Below are positions 32,403 through 40,607 of a stretch of 64,000 bases of DNA, one piece after another. The position numbers and the translations under genes are program-made. Source of the DNA: Natrinema mahii (GTDB lineage Archaea > Halobacteriota > Halobacteria > Halobacteriales > Natrialbaceae). A model generated the notes under the pieces. That model was not told the DNA's origin and did not search any database. It saw only the letters and a list, made by a program, of their open reading frames with translations. How positions within the stretch are numbered: the stretch's first letter is position 1; each line of letters starts with the position of its first letter. The stretch is from positions 402-64,401 of the forward strand of contig JHUT02000007.1 of NCBI GenBank assembly GCA_000690595.2, read 5' to 3'.

Positions 32403-33680
32403 TCAGTTCTCGCCGTCGTCGCTACCGCTCTCGCCGTCCTTGGTCGCCTCGTCGACGACCTCGCGGAACGCGTCGAGGATGACCTGCTTGGTCACCGCGC
32501 CGCGGGTCGTCCAGTGGTTCGCGTAGTCGAGCATGTCGTCGTAGATGTCGGGCTTGCAGCCGGCGGCTTTCGGGTGGCCGCCGCCGTTTACCTTCCCCGC
32601 AACTTCGTGACAGCGGTCGAACGCGTCGGTACCCCGAATGGAGGCCGAGCCGGCGGGTTTGACGATCACCGAGGCGTCGGCTCCCGCCTCGCGCATCGCT
32701 TCGGCGACCTCGTTTTGCGAACAGCGGCCGTAGGTCACGCCGACGGTGTAGCCGCCGATCTCGCGGTACTCGGCGCGCCCGACCGCTCGATCGATCAGCG
32801 CCTCCTTCTCGACGCGGCGCTCGGCGATGTAGTCCTCGACCCACGCGGGCAGGTCGGCACCGTACTCGCGGACGACCTCGACGTACTCCGCGGGGTCGGT
32901 CCAGTAGGCGTAGTCCGCCAGATCGTCGCTGCGGGGGTCCTCCCGCAGCCAGAGGTCGTGGTCCCGGGTGACGGCGGCCAGTTCCTCGTACATCGGGTCG
33001 AACTCGTACTCGAGCGAGCGATAGACCACGTCGGCGGAACACTCCTCCTCGGAGTCGCCGATCACGAGGTCGACGCCGGCCTCGCGGACGGCCGCCGCGA
33101 CGTCGTCGCCCCACTGGTGGTGATCGTACCACGAGACCCGGTCGGCGGTCTCGAGCGCCGCGTCGAGCTCCGACTCGACGTACTCGTATTTATCCGGGGC
33201 GAGGTCACAGACGTAGAGATCGATCCCCTCGTCGCCGTACTCGGCGACGCGGGCGAGCGCGTCCTCGACGTCGTGGGGGCTGGCGGGGAGCAAGGCGACG
33301 CCGTGGGGCGTCGGCTCGGGCTCTGCGAGCGGGTCGTCGGCCTCGCCGGCGACGGCCAGGTCCGCCTCGTCGATGTCGTCGGTCGCGTCGGCGACCGGCT
33401 CGGCTCCGTCGTCGGTCGTAGCGTCCTCGTCCCCCTCGCCCTCGTCGGGCTCGGGTACGTTCCGCACGTCGTCGTAGGCCTCACGAAGCAGGGCCACGCA
33501 GGCCAGTCCGTCGGCGTCCGGATCCGCGACGACCGCGACCTCGGCCCCCTCGAGGGCGGCCGCGGCCTGTTCTTCCTCGAGATCCTCCTCGAGGTCGTCG
33601 GGCAGGAAGAAGCCGGTTCCCGGGAGGACGGATTTCCGCGAGAGGGGAAGATCGCCGCTCTCGATGAGTTCGTCGTACAT
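32403..33680 (-). CDS. DHH-family phosphoesterase
   Basis: 425 residues. The DHH domain shows VVADPDADGLACVALLREAY (about 48-67) and SWYDHHQWGDD; a long acidic insert (about 75-125, rich in D and E) sits between them. The C-terminal DHHA1-like domain has GRCSQNEVAEAMREAG and the RNA/DNA-binding VNGGGHPKAAGC. Relatives are RecJ-like exonucleases, oligoribonucleases or cyclic-dinucleotide phosphodiesterases. Haloarchaeal members of this size are generally annotated only as DHH proteins, so the substrate is open. Confidence 0.88.
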   Translation of the reverse strand: MYDELIESGDLPLSRKSVLPGTGFFLPDDLEEDLEEEQAAAALEGAEVAVVADPDADGLACVALLREAYDDVRNVPEPDEGEGDEDATTDDGAEPVADATDDIDEADLAVAGEADDPLAEPEPTPHGVALLPASPHDVEDALARVAEYGDEGIDLYVCDLAPDKYEYVESELDAALETADRVSWYDHHQWGDDVAAAVREAGVDLVIGDSEEECSADVVYRSLEYEFDPMYEELAAVTRDHDLWLREDPRSDDLADYAYWTDPAEYVEVVREYGADLPAWVEDYIAERRVEKEALIDRAVGRAEYREIGGYTVGVTYGRCSQNEVAEAMREAGADASVIVKPAGSASIRGTDAFDRCHEVAGKVNGGGHPKAAGCKPDIYDDMLDYANHWTTRGAVTKQVILDAFREVVDEATKDGESGSDDGEN

Positions 33681-33759
33681 GGTTCCCCGTGGGTCATCGG
33701 TGGGGAAGTAACCGCCGGTCTCGAGCGCATCGCGGGCCGGCGTCGACGCGCTCGGGAGG

Positions 33760-34218
33760 TCAGGCGTCGACGGCCGACTCGCTGCCGTCGCCGGCCGGCT
33801 CGAGCTGGCGGACGGTCAGTACGGGCACGGGCGAGGTGCGGACGACCCGCTCGGCGACGCTGCCCAGCAGGAGCCGGTTCTCGCCGTGGCGACCGCGGGT
33901 TCCGGTCGCGACGACGTCGGCGTCGACCTCGCGGGCGTACTCGCAGATTTCGGCGGCGGGCCGGCCGTCGCGGATCGCGGTCGTCACTCCCCTGTCGGCC
34001 CGGTCCTCGACGGTGGCCAGCGCCGCGTCCGAGGTCGTCTCGAGCGCGGTGCGGAGTTCGTCCCGGAGCTGCTGGGGCGAGGCGTCGACCTCGCTGGCGT
34101 CGACCACCGAGAGGGCGTGGACGTCGGCCTCGAAGCGGGCGGCGAGATCGAGCGCGACGTCGACCGCCCGTTTGACGCTGTCGGAGCCGTCGGTCGCGAC
34201 CACGACGGTATCGAACAT
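33760..34218 (-). CDS. Universal stress protein (UspA), ATP-binding type
   Basis: 152 residues from the ATG at 34218: MFDTVVVATDGSDSVKRAVD start, and the ATP-loop GTRGRHGENRLLLGSVAERV (G-2x-G-9x-G-S), then SPVPVLTVR. The signature for nucleotide binding is complete. UspA proteins act in stress survival; the partner is unknown. It diverges from a second UspA-like gene at 34333. Confidence 0.92.
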   Translation of the reverse strand: MFDTVVVATDGSDSVKRAVDVALDLAARFEADVHALSVVDASEVDASPQQLRDELRTALETTSDAALATVEDRADRGVTTAIRDGRPAAEICEYAREVDADVVATGTRGRHGENRLLLGSVAERVVRTSPVPVLTVRQLEPAGDGSESAVDA

Positions 34219-34332
34219 AGCGGGGGGTTTCGCTCGCGAGCGCTTAAACTTCCCCGTTCGACGGGGCGAACGGCTGCCGGCGCACCGCCGCGGTGGGGTG
34301 GCTTTTTCATGCCGGCCCACCCACTGCCGCGT

Positions 34333-34791
34333 ATGGACGCCAGCGAGCCGTTTACCGTCGACACCGTCCTCGCGACGGTCGACGGGAGCGAGGAGTCAGC
34401 CACCGCCGTCGAGTACGCCGTCGCCGTCGCCGACCGCTACGATGCCAGCGTCCACGCGCTGTTCGTCCTCGGGCGCGGGGTCGTTCGCGGGTTAGACGCC
34501 GGCACGGTCGACGAGACGGACGTCGCGGAGACGACCCAGGAGTTCTTCGACGACGTCCGCCGGATCGCCGACGACGCGGGCGTCGACCTCGCGACCTCCG
34601 TCGACGACGGCTTCTCGCAGACGCGCAAGACTCGCCACCCCGGCAACGTCATCCTCGACACGGCCGACGCCGTCGACGCCGACTTCGTCGTCCTCCCTCG
34701 GGAGCCGGTCACCGGCACCGAGGCGGAGGTCCTAGAACAGGCGGCCGAGTACGTCCTCTCCTACGCGAGCCAGCCCGTGCTATCGGTGTAG
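34333..34791 (+). CDS. UspA-like protein lacking the ATP loop
   Basis: 152 residues from the ATG at 34333. The N-terminal TVLATVDGSEESATAVEYAVAVAD region has the Usp fold, and the C-terminal YVLSYASQPVLSV is the closing strand. The usual G-x2-G-x9-G(S/T) loop is replaced by PREPVTGTEAEVLEQ, so nucleotide binding is doubtful. It is separated by 114 bases from the divergent UspA gene. Confidence 0.85.
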   Translation: MDASEPFTVDTVLATVDGSEESATAVEYAVAVADRYDASVHALFVLGRGVVRGLDAGTVDETDVAETTQEFFDDVRRIADDAGVDLATSVDDGFSQTRKTRHPGNVILDTADAVDADFVVLPREPVTGTEAEVLEQAAEYVLSYASQPVLSV

Positions 34792-34809
34792 CGAGGGCGC
34801 CGGCTCCGC

Positions 34810-35385
34810 TCAACCTTCGGTCTCGAGCAGGATCGCCATCTCCTGTTCGAAGCTCTCGGTGCCGGTCGACTCGAATCCGACCCGTTCGTAGAGGGCGATC
34901 GCCGGGTTGTTCCAGCGCTCGACGGTCAGCCAGACGCGTTCGATCCCGATCTCGGCCGCGTGGCCCAGCAGGTTCTCGAGCAACACGGTGCCGATCCCGG
35001 CCTGCTGATACGCCTGCAGGACGAAGATCGCCAGCTCCCACTCGATGTCGGCGTTGTCCTCGATCGCCGACGGATCGTCGGTGTCGGGGACCAACATCGC
35101 GTGGCCGATGGCGTCGCCGTCGTGGGAGGCGACGACGTTGACGCTGTCCTCACCGATCGTCTCGAGCCAGTTGCGGATGCGGCTCTCGCCGGTCGGCGGG
35201 ATCCCCTGTGCTCGGTCGGCGGGATCGAACGCGAGGTACATCTCGACGACGTCCTCGAGTGCCCCCTCGTCGAACGAGCCGACGGCGCGGATCTCGATGG
35301 GGCGATCCTCGCGGTCCTCGATCGTCGTCGGCGGCGCGGGAAACGGTCCGGACGGTTCGTCCGGGTACTGGCGCGAACCCGACAT
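34810..35385 (-). CDS. GNAT-family N-acetyltransferase
   Basis: 191 residues. The acetyl-CoA-binding motif lies around ELAIFVLQAYQQAGIGTVLL (Q-x-x-G-I-G) and the GNAT end is NNPAIALYERVGFESTGT. It moves an acetyl group from acetyl-CoA to an unknown amine. The neighbouring UspA genes on both sides suggest a stress-linked cluster. Its start is three bases from the stop of the following UspA-like gene, and both read leftward, so they are probably co-transcribed. Confidence 0.9.
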   Translation of the reverse strand: MSGSRQYPDEPSGPFPAPPTTIEDREDRPIEIRAVGSFDEGALEDVVEMYLAFDPADRAQGIPPTGESRIRNWLETIGEDSVNVVASHDGDAIGHAMLVPDTDDPSAIEDNADIEWELAIFVLQAYQQAGIGTVLLENLLGHAAEIGIERVWLTVERWNNPAIALYERVGFESTGTESFEQEMAILLETEG

Positions 35386-35387
35386 CG

Positions 35388-35759
35388 TTATCGCACCAAC
35401 TTGACCGTCGTGGGGGCGTTCAGCAGGACGAACTCGGTGATCGGCCCGAGCTGTATCTTCCCCATCGGACTCAGCGTCCCGCCGCCGATGACCAGCTGGT
35501 CGTACTCGCCCTGTTCGGCGTAATCGACGAGCGCGCTGCCCGGATCGCCCTCGAGTTTCTCGACCGGTCTGTCCTCGAGGCCAGCCTCGTCGAGGGCCTC
35601 GCGGGCCTGCTGGTACATTTCATCTTGCGATCGCTTCGACTCGGGCTTGTCGACGATGACGACGGTCAGGTCGTCGCCGACATCGGTCGTTCGCTCGATG
35701 GTCCGCTGGAGCGTCTTCACCGACTCGTCGCTCCCGCCGAGACCCAGTAACACGTTCAT
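35388..35759 (-). CDS. Short UspA-like protein
   Basis: 123 residues from the ATG at 35759: MNVLLGLGGSDESVKTLQRT, then QLVIGGGTLSPMGKIQLGPITEF and TTVKLVR. The GG.L...GK..LGP pattern keeps most of the ATP-loop spacing. At 123 residues it is shorter than typical UspA (about 140-150). It is immediately upstream of the GNAT gene on the same strand. Confidence 0.85.
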   Translation of the reverse strand: MNVLLGLGGSDESVKTLQRTIERTTDVGDDLTVVIVDKPESKRSQDEMYQQAREALDEAGLEDRPVEKLEGDPGSALVDYAEQGEYDQLVIGGGTLSPMGKIQLGPITEFVLLNAPTTVKLVR

Positions 35760-35901
35760 ACACGTGACTGTGAGCCGATACACGAAAACGGTTGTGCCAT
35801 TTGCCCCCGAATCGCGCCGAGCCACCCGTTCGCGGACCGTCCGGTCGCAGACGTTGTGCAGGACGACGCTGTTAAGAGCGTGTAGTGAATACGTTGACCG
35901 A

Positions 35902-37407
35902 ATGAGTGACGCAGCGCTCGATGTCGTGGAGTTCCTGCTCACGACGAGCGTGTATTCGGACGACCGGACGCTAGACGAGAACGATCTCCCGCCGGCGTTT
36001 CGCCGGGTCTACTGGACCGGCGGCGTCGACGAGGACGGGGACGACGGGGGCTCGAGTCGCAAACCCGCGGGCATCGATCGCCCGCTCTCGGTGACGACCA
36101 CGACCGCCCGCGAGGCGACCGAGGTCGACCGGCCGTGGGAGGCCGTCTCCGATCTGATGTTCACCGAGCGCGACGAGTTCTCGGGGACGATCACCCTCGC
36201 CCAACGGGACATGGCCGAGGAGTGGTTCGCCGAACGCGTCGACGCGGAGCGCCTGCTGGAGAACCCGACGCTGGCGAAACACTTCGAACGCCACGACGAC
36301 TACGACGTCGACGTCTCCCACGAGGAAGCGCGGGAGCGCAACCGACCGATCCAGGCCGATCGGGTCTGGATCGACGGCCTCCTGAACGAGTACTTCGACG
36401 AGGAGGACGACGAGGAGATGCTCGACCTCGTGGAGGTGCGCGCGCCCGAGGAGGTCGACATGTCGCTGGACGACCTCGTGCTGACCGACGACCAGCAGAA
36501 CGAACTCGACAAGATCTCGAAGGCGATCGAACACCGCGACTACCTCGCGGATATCGGCCTGCGCGAGATCGGCAAGCTGCTGTTCGTCGGGCCGCCGGGG
36601 ACCGGGAAGACCTCGACCGCACAGGCGCTCGCACAGGACATGGACCTGCCGTTCGTCGAGGTCAAGCTCTCGATGATCACCTCGCAGTACCTCGGCGAGA
36701 CGGCGAAAAACGTCGACAAGACCTTCGAGGTCGCCAAGCGACTCTCGCCGTGTATCCTCTTTATCGACGAGTTCGACTTCGTCGCCAAGACCCGCCGCAG
36801 CGACGAACACGCCGCGCTGAAGCGAGCGGTCAACACCCTCCTCAAGAGCATCGACAACATCTCGCTCATCGAGGACGACGTCTTGCTCATCGGGGCGACC
36901 AACCACCCCGACCAACTGGACGACGCCGCCTGGCGGCGCTTCGACGAGATCATCAACTTCCCCAAACCCGACCAGGGCATGCGGGCGGACATCCTCGGAC
37001 TCATCACCCGGACGATGGACATCGACGAGTTCGACCCGCAACTCATCGCCGACGTCACCGAGGGGCTGACCGGCAGCGACCTCCGGATGGTCCTCCGGGA
37101 GGCGGTCCTCGAGGCCCTCACCGAGGACCGGACGACGCTGACCCAACAGGACCTCCTGAACGCCGTCGAGGAGTTCGAGGAGCGAGACACGTTGAAGAAC
37201 ATGGACATGATGGGGGGCGACCACGACGCCTTAGTCGCCGGCGGGGATCTCGACAAGGCCAGCGACGGTGGTGAGCCGAGCAGCGAGGAGCGAAGCTCCT
37301 CGGGTCATTCGAGCGGGCAGGGCCCGCGAGAAGACGACGCGAGGCGATCCTCGTCGGACCGCGGGTCCGACGGTGGGCACTCGCACGATCACGACCACGA
37401 TCACTGA
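35902..37407 (+). CDS. AAA-family ATPase with repeat-derived His/Ser-rich tail
   Basis: 501 residues from the ATG at 35902. Walker A GPPGTGKTS is near residues 230-238, Walker B LFIDEFDF near 286-293, sensor GATNHPDQLDDAAWRRFDE, and a C-terminal helical lid GLTGSDLRMVLREAV. This is the classical AAA clade (FtsH/proteasome-ATPase-like core) without protease, zinc site or membrane segment; function unknown. The N-terminal 200 residues are unique. The last about 55 residues (from 37240) are low-complexity and end HSHDHDHDH. Their DNA consists of perfect GC palindromes like those at 29.7-29.9 kb, so the tail seems to come from repeat DNA. Confidence 0.88.
   Translation: MSDAALDVVEFLLTTSVYSDDRTLDENDLPPAFRRVYWTGGVDEDGDDGGSSRKPAGIDRPLSVTTTTAREATEVDRPWEAVSDLMFTERDEFSGTITLAQRDMAEEWFAERVDAERLLENPTLAKHFERHDDYDVDVSHEEARERNRPIQADRVWIDGLLNEYFDEEDDEEMLDLVEVRAPEEVDMSLDDLVLTDDQQNELDKISKAIEHRDYLADIGLREIGKLLFVGPPGTGKTSTAQALAQDMDLPFVEVKLSMITSQYLGETAKNVDKTFEVAKRLSPCILFIDEFDFVAKTRRSDEHAALKRAVNTLLKSIDNISLIEDDVLLIGATNHPDQLDDAAWRRFDEIINFPKPDQGMRADILGLITRTMDIDEFDPQLIADVTEGLTGSDLRMVLREAVLEALTEDRTTLTQQDLLNAVEEFEERDTLKNMDMMGGDHDALVAGGDLDKASDGGEPSSEERSSSGHSSGQGPREDDARRSSSDRGSDGGHSHDHDHDH
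37284..37371. repeat. Three stem-trinucleotide-stem palindromes inside the AAA gene
   Basis: CGAGGAGC-GAA-GCTCCTCG (37284-37302), GCGGGC-AGG-GCCCGC (37313-37327) and GTCGGACC-GCG-GGTCCGAC (37353-37371) are all perfect, with three-base loops. They lie in the C-terminal coding region and match the architecture of the intergenic cluster at 29749-29900. Confidence 0.75.
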
Positions 37408-37711
37408 CGGTCGATTCGGCACTGGATCTGGTACGGCCCTTTCGATCGTTTTGCGCAATCGAGGTCTCGAGTTCCGGTAGCGACGGCTCGGTCGTGCGGA
37501 CCGAGTTACGGCCGGCCGCTCGACTCAGGTGCGACTGACCGCTCCGAGATCGGCCGCTCGCCGTGCCAATACAGGCGTTAGTAGCCGCCGACGGCGACCG
37601 CGGCCTACGCGGGATACAGGGCGCTCCGCGGGGGTAGCGGTCGGGTCGGCACCGCTTGACCGGTGGCGACCCGTCACCACGCTTTTCTAGCCGCCTCTCC
37701 TTGCCGCAGCC
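37408..37711. other. Gene-free stretch after the AAA gene
   Basis: 304 bases, GC-rich. No coding, RNA or repeat feature was seen apart from CTTTTCTA near 37683, a weak TATA-type element about 28 bases before the DUF2237 ATG that would give a leaderless message. Confidence 0.5.
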
Positions 37712-38101
37712 ATGCCTGACGACCGGAACGTGTACGGCGCCGAACTCGAGCCCTGCTGTACCGACCCGATGACGGGATTCCTGCGGGACGGCTGCTGTCG
37801 CCGGGTCGAGTCCGATCGGGGCCGCCACGAACTCTGTGCCGTGGTGACCGAGGAGTTTCTCCGCTTCAGTCGAGCGCAGGGCAACGATCTCACCACGCCG
37901 AGACCGGAGTTCGAATTCCCCGGGCTCGAGGCCGGCGATCGGTGGTGTCTCTGTCTCGCCCGCTGGGTCGAAGCCGAGGAGGCCGACTGTGCCCCGCCGG
38001 TCGTCCTCGAGGCGACTCACGAGGCGGTCCTCCGAGATGTCGACCCGGACCTGCTCCGTGAACACGAGTCCGACGGCGGGGACGCCGCCGCCACGGAGTA
38101 A
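37712..38101 (+). CDS. DUF2237-family protein
   Basis: 129 residues. The whole length follows the DUF2237 pattern: NVYGAELEPCCTDPMTGFLR, DGCCRRVESDRGRHELCAV, EEFLRFSRAQGNDLTTPRPE, and FPGLEAGDRWCLCLARWVEA. Conserved cysteines (CC, CC, CLC) suggest metal or redox chemistry, but the role is unknown. Found in bacteria, archaea and eukaryotes. Confidence 0.92.
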   Translation: MPDDRNVYGAELEPCCTDPMTGFLRDGCCRRVESDRGRHELCAVVTEEFLRFSRAQGNDLTTPRPEFEFPGLEAGDRWCLCLARWVEAEEADCAPPVVLEATHEAVLRDVDPDLLREHESDGGDAAATE

Positions 38102-38151
38102 GGGCCGTCCGCGGGGAATACCCTTTATGCGACGGCTGTCAAGAGCCTCGT

Positions 38152-38481
38152 ATGAGCGATAGCGAGCCACAGGGCGACGCCGCGGCGACGTTCGCGGCCC
38201 GGGCACAGGCCGACCACGGCGAGGCGATCCGCGACCTCGTCGTCTTCGGCGATGCCGTCCGGGGCGACGACCGCGGCGTCCACGCGTCGGTCGAGGTACT
38301 GCTGGTCCTCGAGGAAGCGGCCCCGGAACGCGAGCGACGACTCGAGGCGCTGGCCGAAACCGTGGGGGCCGAACACGGCGTCGTCTTCGAGGTACACGTC
38401 CTGCCGGCCGAGCGGGTCGAGGCGAATTCGGACCACCCGTTCATCCGGACGGCGCTTGAGGAAGGCCGATCGTATGTGTAG
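38152..38481 (+). CDS. Nucleotidyltransferase-like domain protein
   Basis: 109 residues. IRDLVVFGDAVRGDDRGVHA with EVLLVLEE matches the G-S-x-A-x-G-x-x-x-x-x-S-D-x-D type strand of minimal nucleotidyltransferases, but the usual GS and DxD are altered (FGDAVRGDDRGVHASVEV), so activity may be lost. HPFIRTALEEGRSYV is the end. Its role is unknown; similar proteins are common in haloarchaea. Confidence 0.7.
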   Translation: MSDSEPQGDAAATFAARAQADHGEAIRDLVVFGDAVRGDDRGVHASVEVLLVLEEAAPERERRLEALAETVGAEHGVVFEVHVLPAERVEANSDHPFIRTALEEGRSYV

Positions 38482-38550
38482 GCGACGAGTCGGGAGTCGC
38501 GACCGCATGGAGCCGGTCCGCCAACACGCCGCCGGGGGGACGAACTGACG

Positions 38551-39375
38551 ATGCGGGTGACCCTGCTCGGGACCGGCGACACGACCGGGACGCCCACCGT
38601 CGGCTGTGACTGTGACACCTGCGAAGCGGCTCGAGAGCGCGGCGTCGAGCGCACGCGCTTTTCGGTCCACGTCGAGAACGAGCGCGTCGACGAGTCGCTG
38701 CTGATCGACTTCAGCCCCGACTTCCGGTACCAGTTCCTCCGCGACGAGGTCCCGCTGCCCGACGCCGCCGTCATCACCCACATTCACTTCGATCACCTCG
38801 ACGGGCTGGGCAACGTCTTCCGCGTACTGGACTCCCTCGAGGTCTACGCCGCAGACGAGACTGACCCCAAGACGGGCAAGAGCGTCGCCGAGACGGTCGA
38901 CGACGACTACCACTACCTCGACCCGCTGACCGTCGTCCCGACGACGCCGCTCGAGACGGTCCGGACTTGCGGGCTCGACGTGACGCTGGTGCCGGTCGAC
39001 CACCCGCCGCTGGTCTGTTACGGTCTCGCCGTCGAGGACCCGGTGACGGGCGCGAAGCTGTCGATCACGGGCGATACGAGCTACAATGTCCCCGAAGCGT
39101 CGCGGGCAGTGCTTGCCGACGCCGACCTCCTGCTGGCCGACGGGATCGTCCCCGCGAGTCTCGCAGACTACCACCCGCTTGGCGGCCGTCACGAAGGCCC
39201 CGACGGCGTCGCTCGAACGTTCGGCACGAAACACATGACTCGCGAGGGCGCGCTCGCGCTGGCCGACGAACTGAACGCCGACCGGACGCGGCTGGTCCAC
39301 CTCGCGCACTTCTATCCCGCCGACGAGGCCTTCGAGGAGCCGCTCGCGGTCGACGGCGAGGTCTACGAGCTGTAG
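38551..39375 (+). CDS. PhnP-like metallo-beta-lactamase-fold hydrolase
   Basis: 274 residues. Start MRVTLLGTGDTTGTPTVGC, two Cys CDCDTC near 24-29, metal motif THIHFDHLDGLGNVF (HxHxDH), LSITGDTSYNV and LVHLAHFYP. The arrangement is of the PhnP/RNase-Z-like phosphodiesterase class rather than RNase J. PhnP hydrolyses cyclic phosphodiesters; the substrate here is not known. It follows the nucleotidyltransferase-like gene by 69 bases. Confidence 0.88.
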   Translation: MRVTLLGTGDTTGTPTVGCDCDTCEAARERGVERTRFSVHVENERVDESLLIDFSPDFRYQFLRDEVPLPDAAVITHIHFDHLDGLGNVFRVLDSLEVYAADETDPKTGKSVAETVDDDYHYLDPLTVVPTTPLETVRTCGLDVTLVPVDHPPLVCYGLAVEDPVTGAKLSITGDTSYNVPEASRAVLADADLLLADGIVPASLADYHPLGGRHEGPDGVARTFGTKHMTREGALALADELNADRTRLVHLAHFYPADEAFEEPLAVDGEVYEL

Positions 39376-39437
39376 CCGACCGGCTCAGCGACCGCGACGG
39401 CACGCGGCCGCGACTCGAGCGCCGACTCTCCGAGTCG

Positions 39438-40442
39438 TCAGCGGAACCGATCGAGCCCCGACTGTCGCCGCCGCTTGCCGTCGGGCTCCGCCTCCCAGGC
39501 GGTCCGACGGTCGCGCTCGGCCTCGAGGTCGACCGCGATCTCGGCCGCCGACCTCGGCTCGTGGCCCGGACAGTCCGGACCGCACTCCGAGTTGGCGTCG
39601 ACGACCCGGCCCGTCCACTCGCAGTACGGCAGCGTCGCCCCGCTCGCGTCGTCGGGACGACACGCGGTGCAGTTCGGAAACCCGTACGTTCGCCAGCCCT
39701 TGCCGTAGGCCCGCTCGGCGAGTCGGCGGCGCGCCCGCGCCTTCGCGTCGGGCGAGACGACCTCGATCTCCGTTCGTCCCGGGTGGGCGGCGAGCGGTTC
39801 GATTCCGGGCTCGTCGGACGCGAGCGGGGTTGGCTCGCGGATCACCTCGATCTCGAGACCGTCGCCCGCGGCGGTCCCGCCGCGGTGGATCCGCCAGACG
39901 CCGACTTCGTCGGGAATTCGGTGCAGGTGCGCGCGCGTGACGTAGCTCTCGGTCGCGAGGATCGCCTCGTCGACCAGCGCGAGGCCCACGTCGGTCCGAA
40001 GCTGGCGCTCGAGGTCGCCCGGCCGCCCCAGGTCGGGCTTGTTCTCGATTCCGACGATGCGGTCGTACCAGTCGGGGTAGCGGGCGACCTGCCGGACGTA
40101 CTCGCGGTTGCTGGCCGCGCTGGCCTCGTAGTCGCGTTCGAAGAAGCCGATCTCGACGGCCCGCTCGGTGGCGCTGCGGGCGCGTTCTGGGTGACAGTCG
40201 AAGGCGTCTTTCCAGTAGCGGGCCCGTCCGGTACCGACCGCCGACTCGATGGCGGCGTCGGGGATCGTCTCGCTCGTGAGCGCGGCGCGGTCGTCGAACT
40301 CGGGGCCGGGTTCGACGCAGAGTACGTCGAGGATCCGGCCGCCGGGGTTGGCGACGCTGCCCCCGAGCTGGCGGGCGACGATTCCCCCGTCGCGCTCCTC
40401 GAGGCGGGCACACAACTCGAGTTCGAACGCGAACTCGGACAC
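39438..40442 (-). CDS. DUF5787-type protein with PD-(D/E)XK-like motif
   Basis: 334 residues. GRILDVLCVEPG (about 35-46) and IVGIENKPDLGRPGDLERQL (about 128-147) look like the D and (E)xK of a restriction-endonuclease fold. A C-terminal zinc-type cluster CTAC...YCEWTGR...CGPDCPGH follows. The haloarchaea-restricted family DUF5787 has this look; the name is from pattern memory. A nucleic-acid role is inferred. It is divergent from the eIF2-gamma gene. Confidence 0.78.
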   Translation of the reverse strand: MSEFAFELELCARLEERDGGIVARQLGGSVANPGGRILDVLCVEPGPEFDDRAALTSETIPDAAIESAVGTGRARYWKDAFDCHPERARSATERAVEIGFFERDYEASAASNREYVRQVARYPDWYDRIVGIENKPDLGRPGDLERQLRTDVGLALVDEAILATESYVTRAHLHRIPDEVGVWRIHRGGTAAGDGLEIEVIREPTPLASDEPGIEPLAAHPGRTEIEVVSPDAKARARRRLAERAYGKGWRTYGFPNCTACRPDDASGATLPYCEWTGRVVDANSECGPDCPGHEPRSAAEIAVDLEAERDRRTAWEAEPDGKRRRQSGLDRFR

Positions 40443-40559
40443 GATACGTGGGAGGGACGGACGGGGGATAAGTCGTCGGGATCGCCAGTGTGGAACAACA
40501 CCACGGGTGACAATCTCTCGGTTGCGTCGGCCCCGGAACCGACGGGATAGCTCGCAACC

Positions 40560-40565
40560 TTTATC
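40560..40565 (+). promoter_or_regulatory. TATA-like element of the eIF2-gamma operon
   Basis: TTTATC in the context AACCTTTATCAG is 43 bases before the ATG at 40608 and about 26 bases before the likely transcription start, leaving a leader of roughly 18 bases. It is the only AT-rich element in the gap. Confidence 0.55.
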
Positions 40566-40607
40566 AGTCGCACAGGGGAATCACTACCCAAGATTACTCA
40601 TCGTCTT

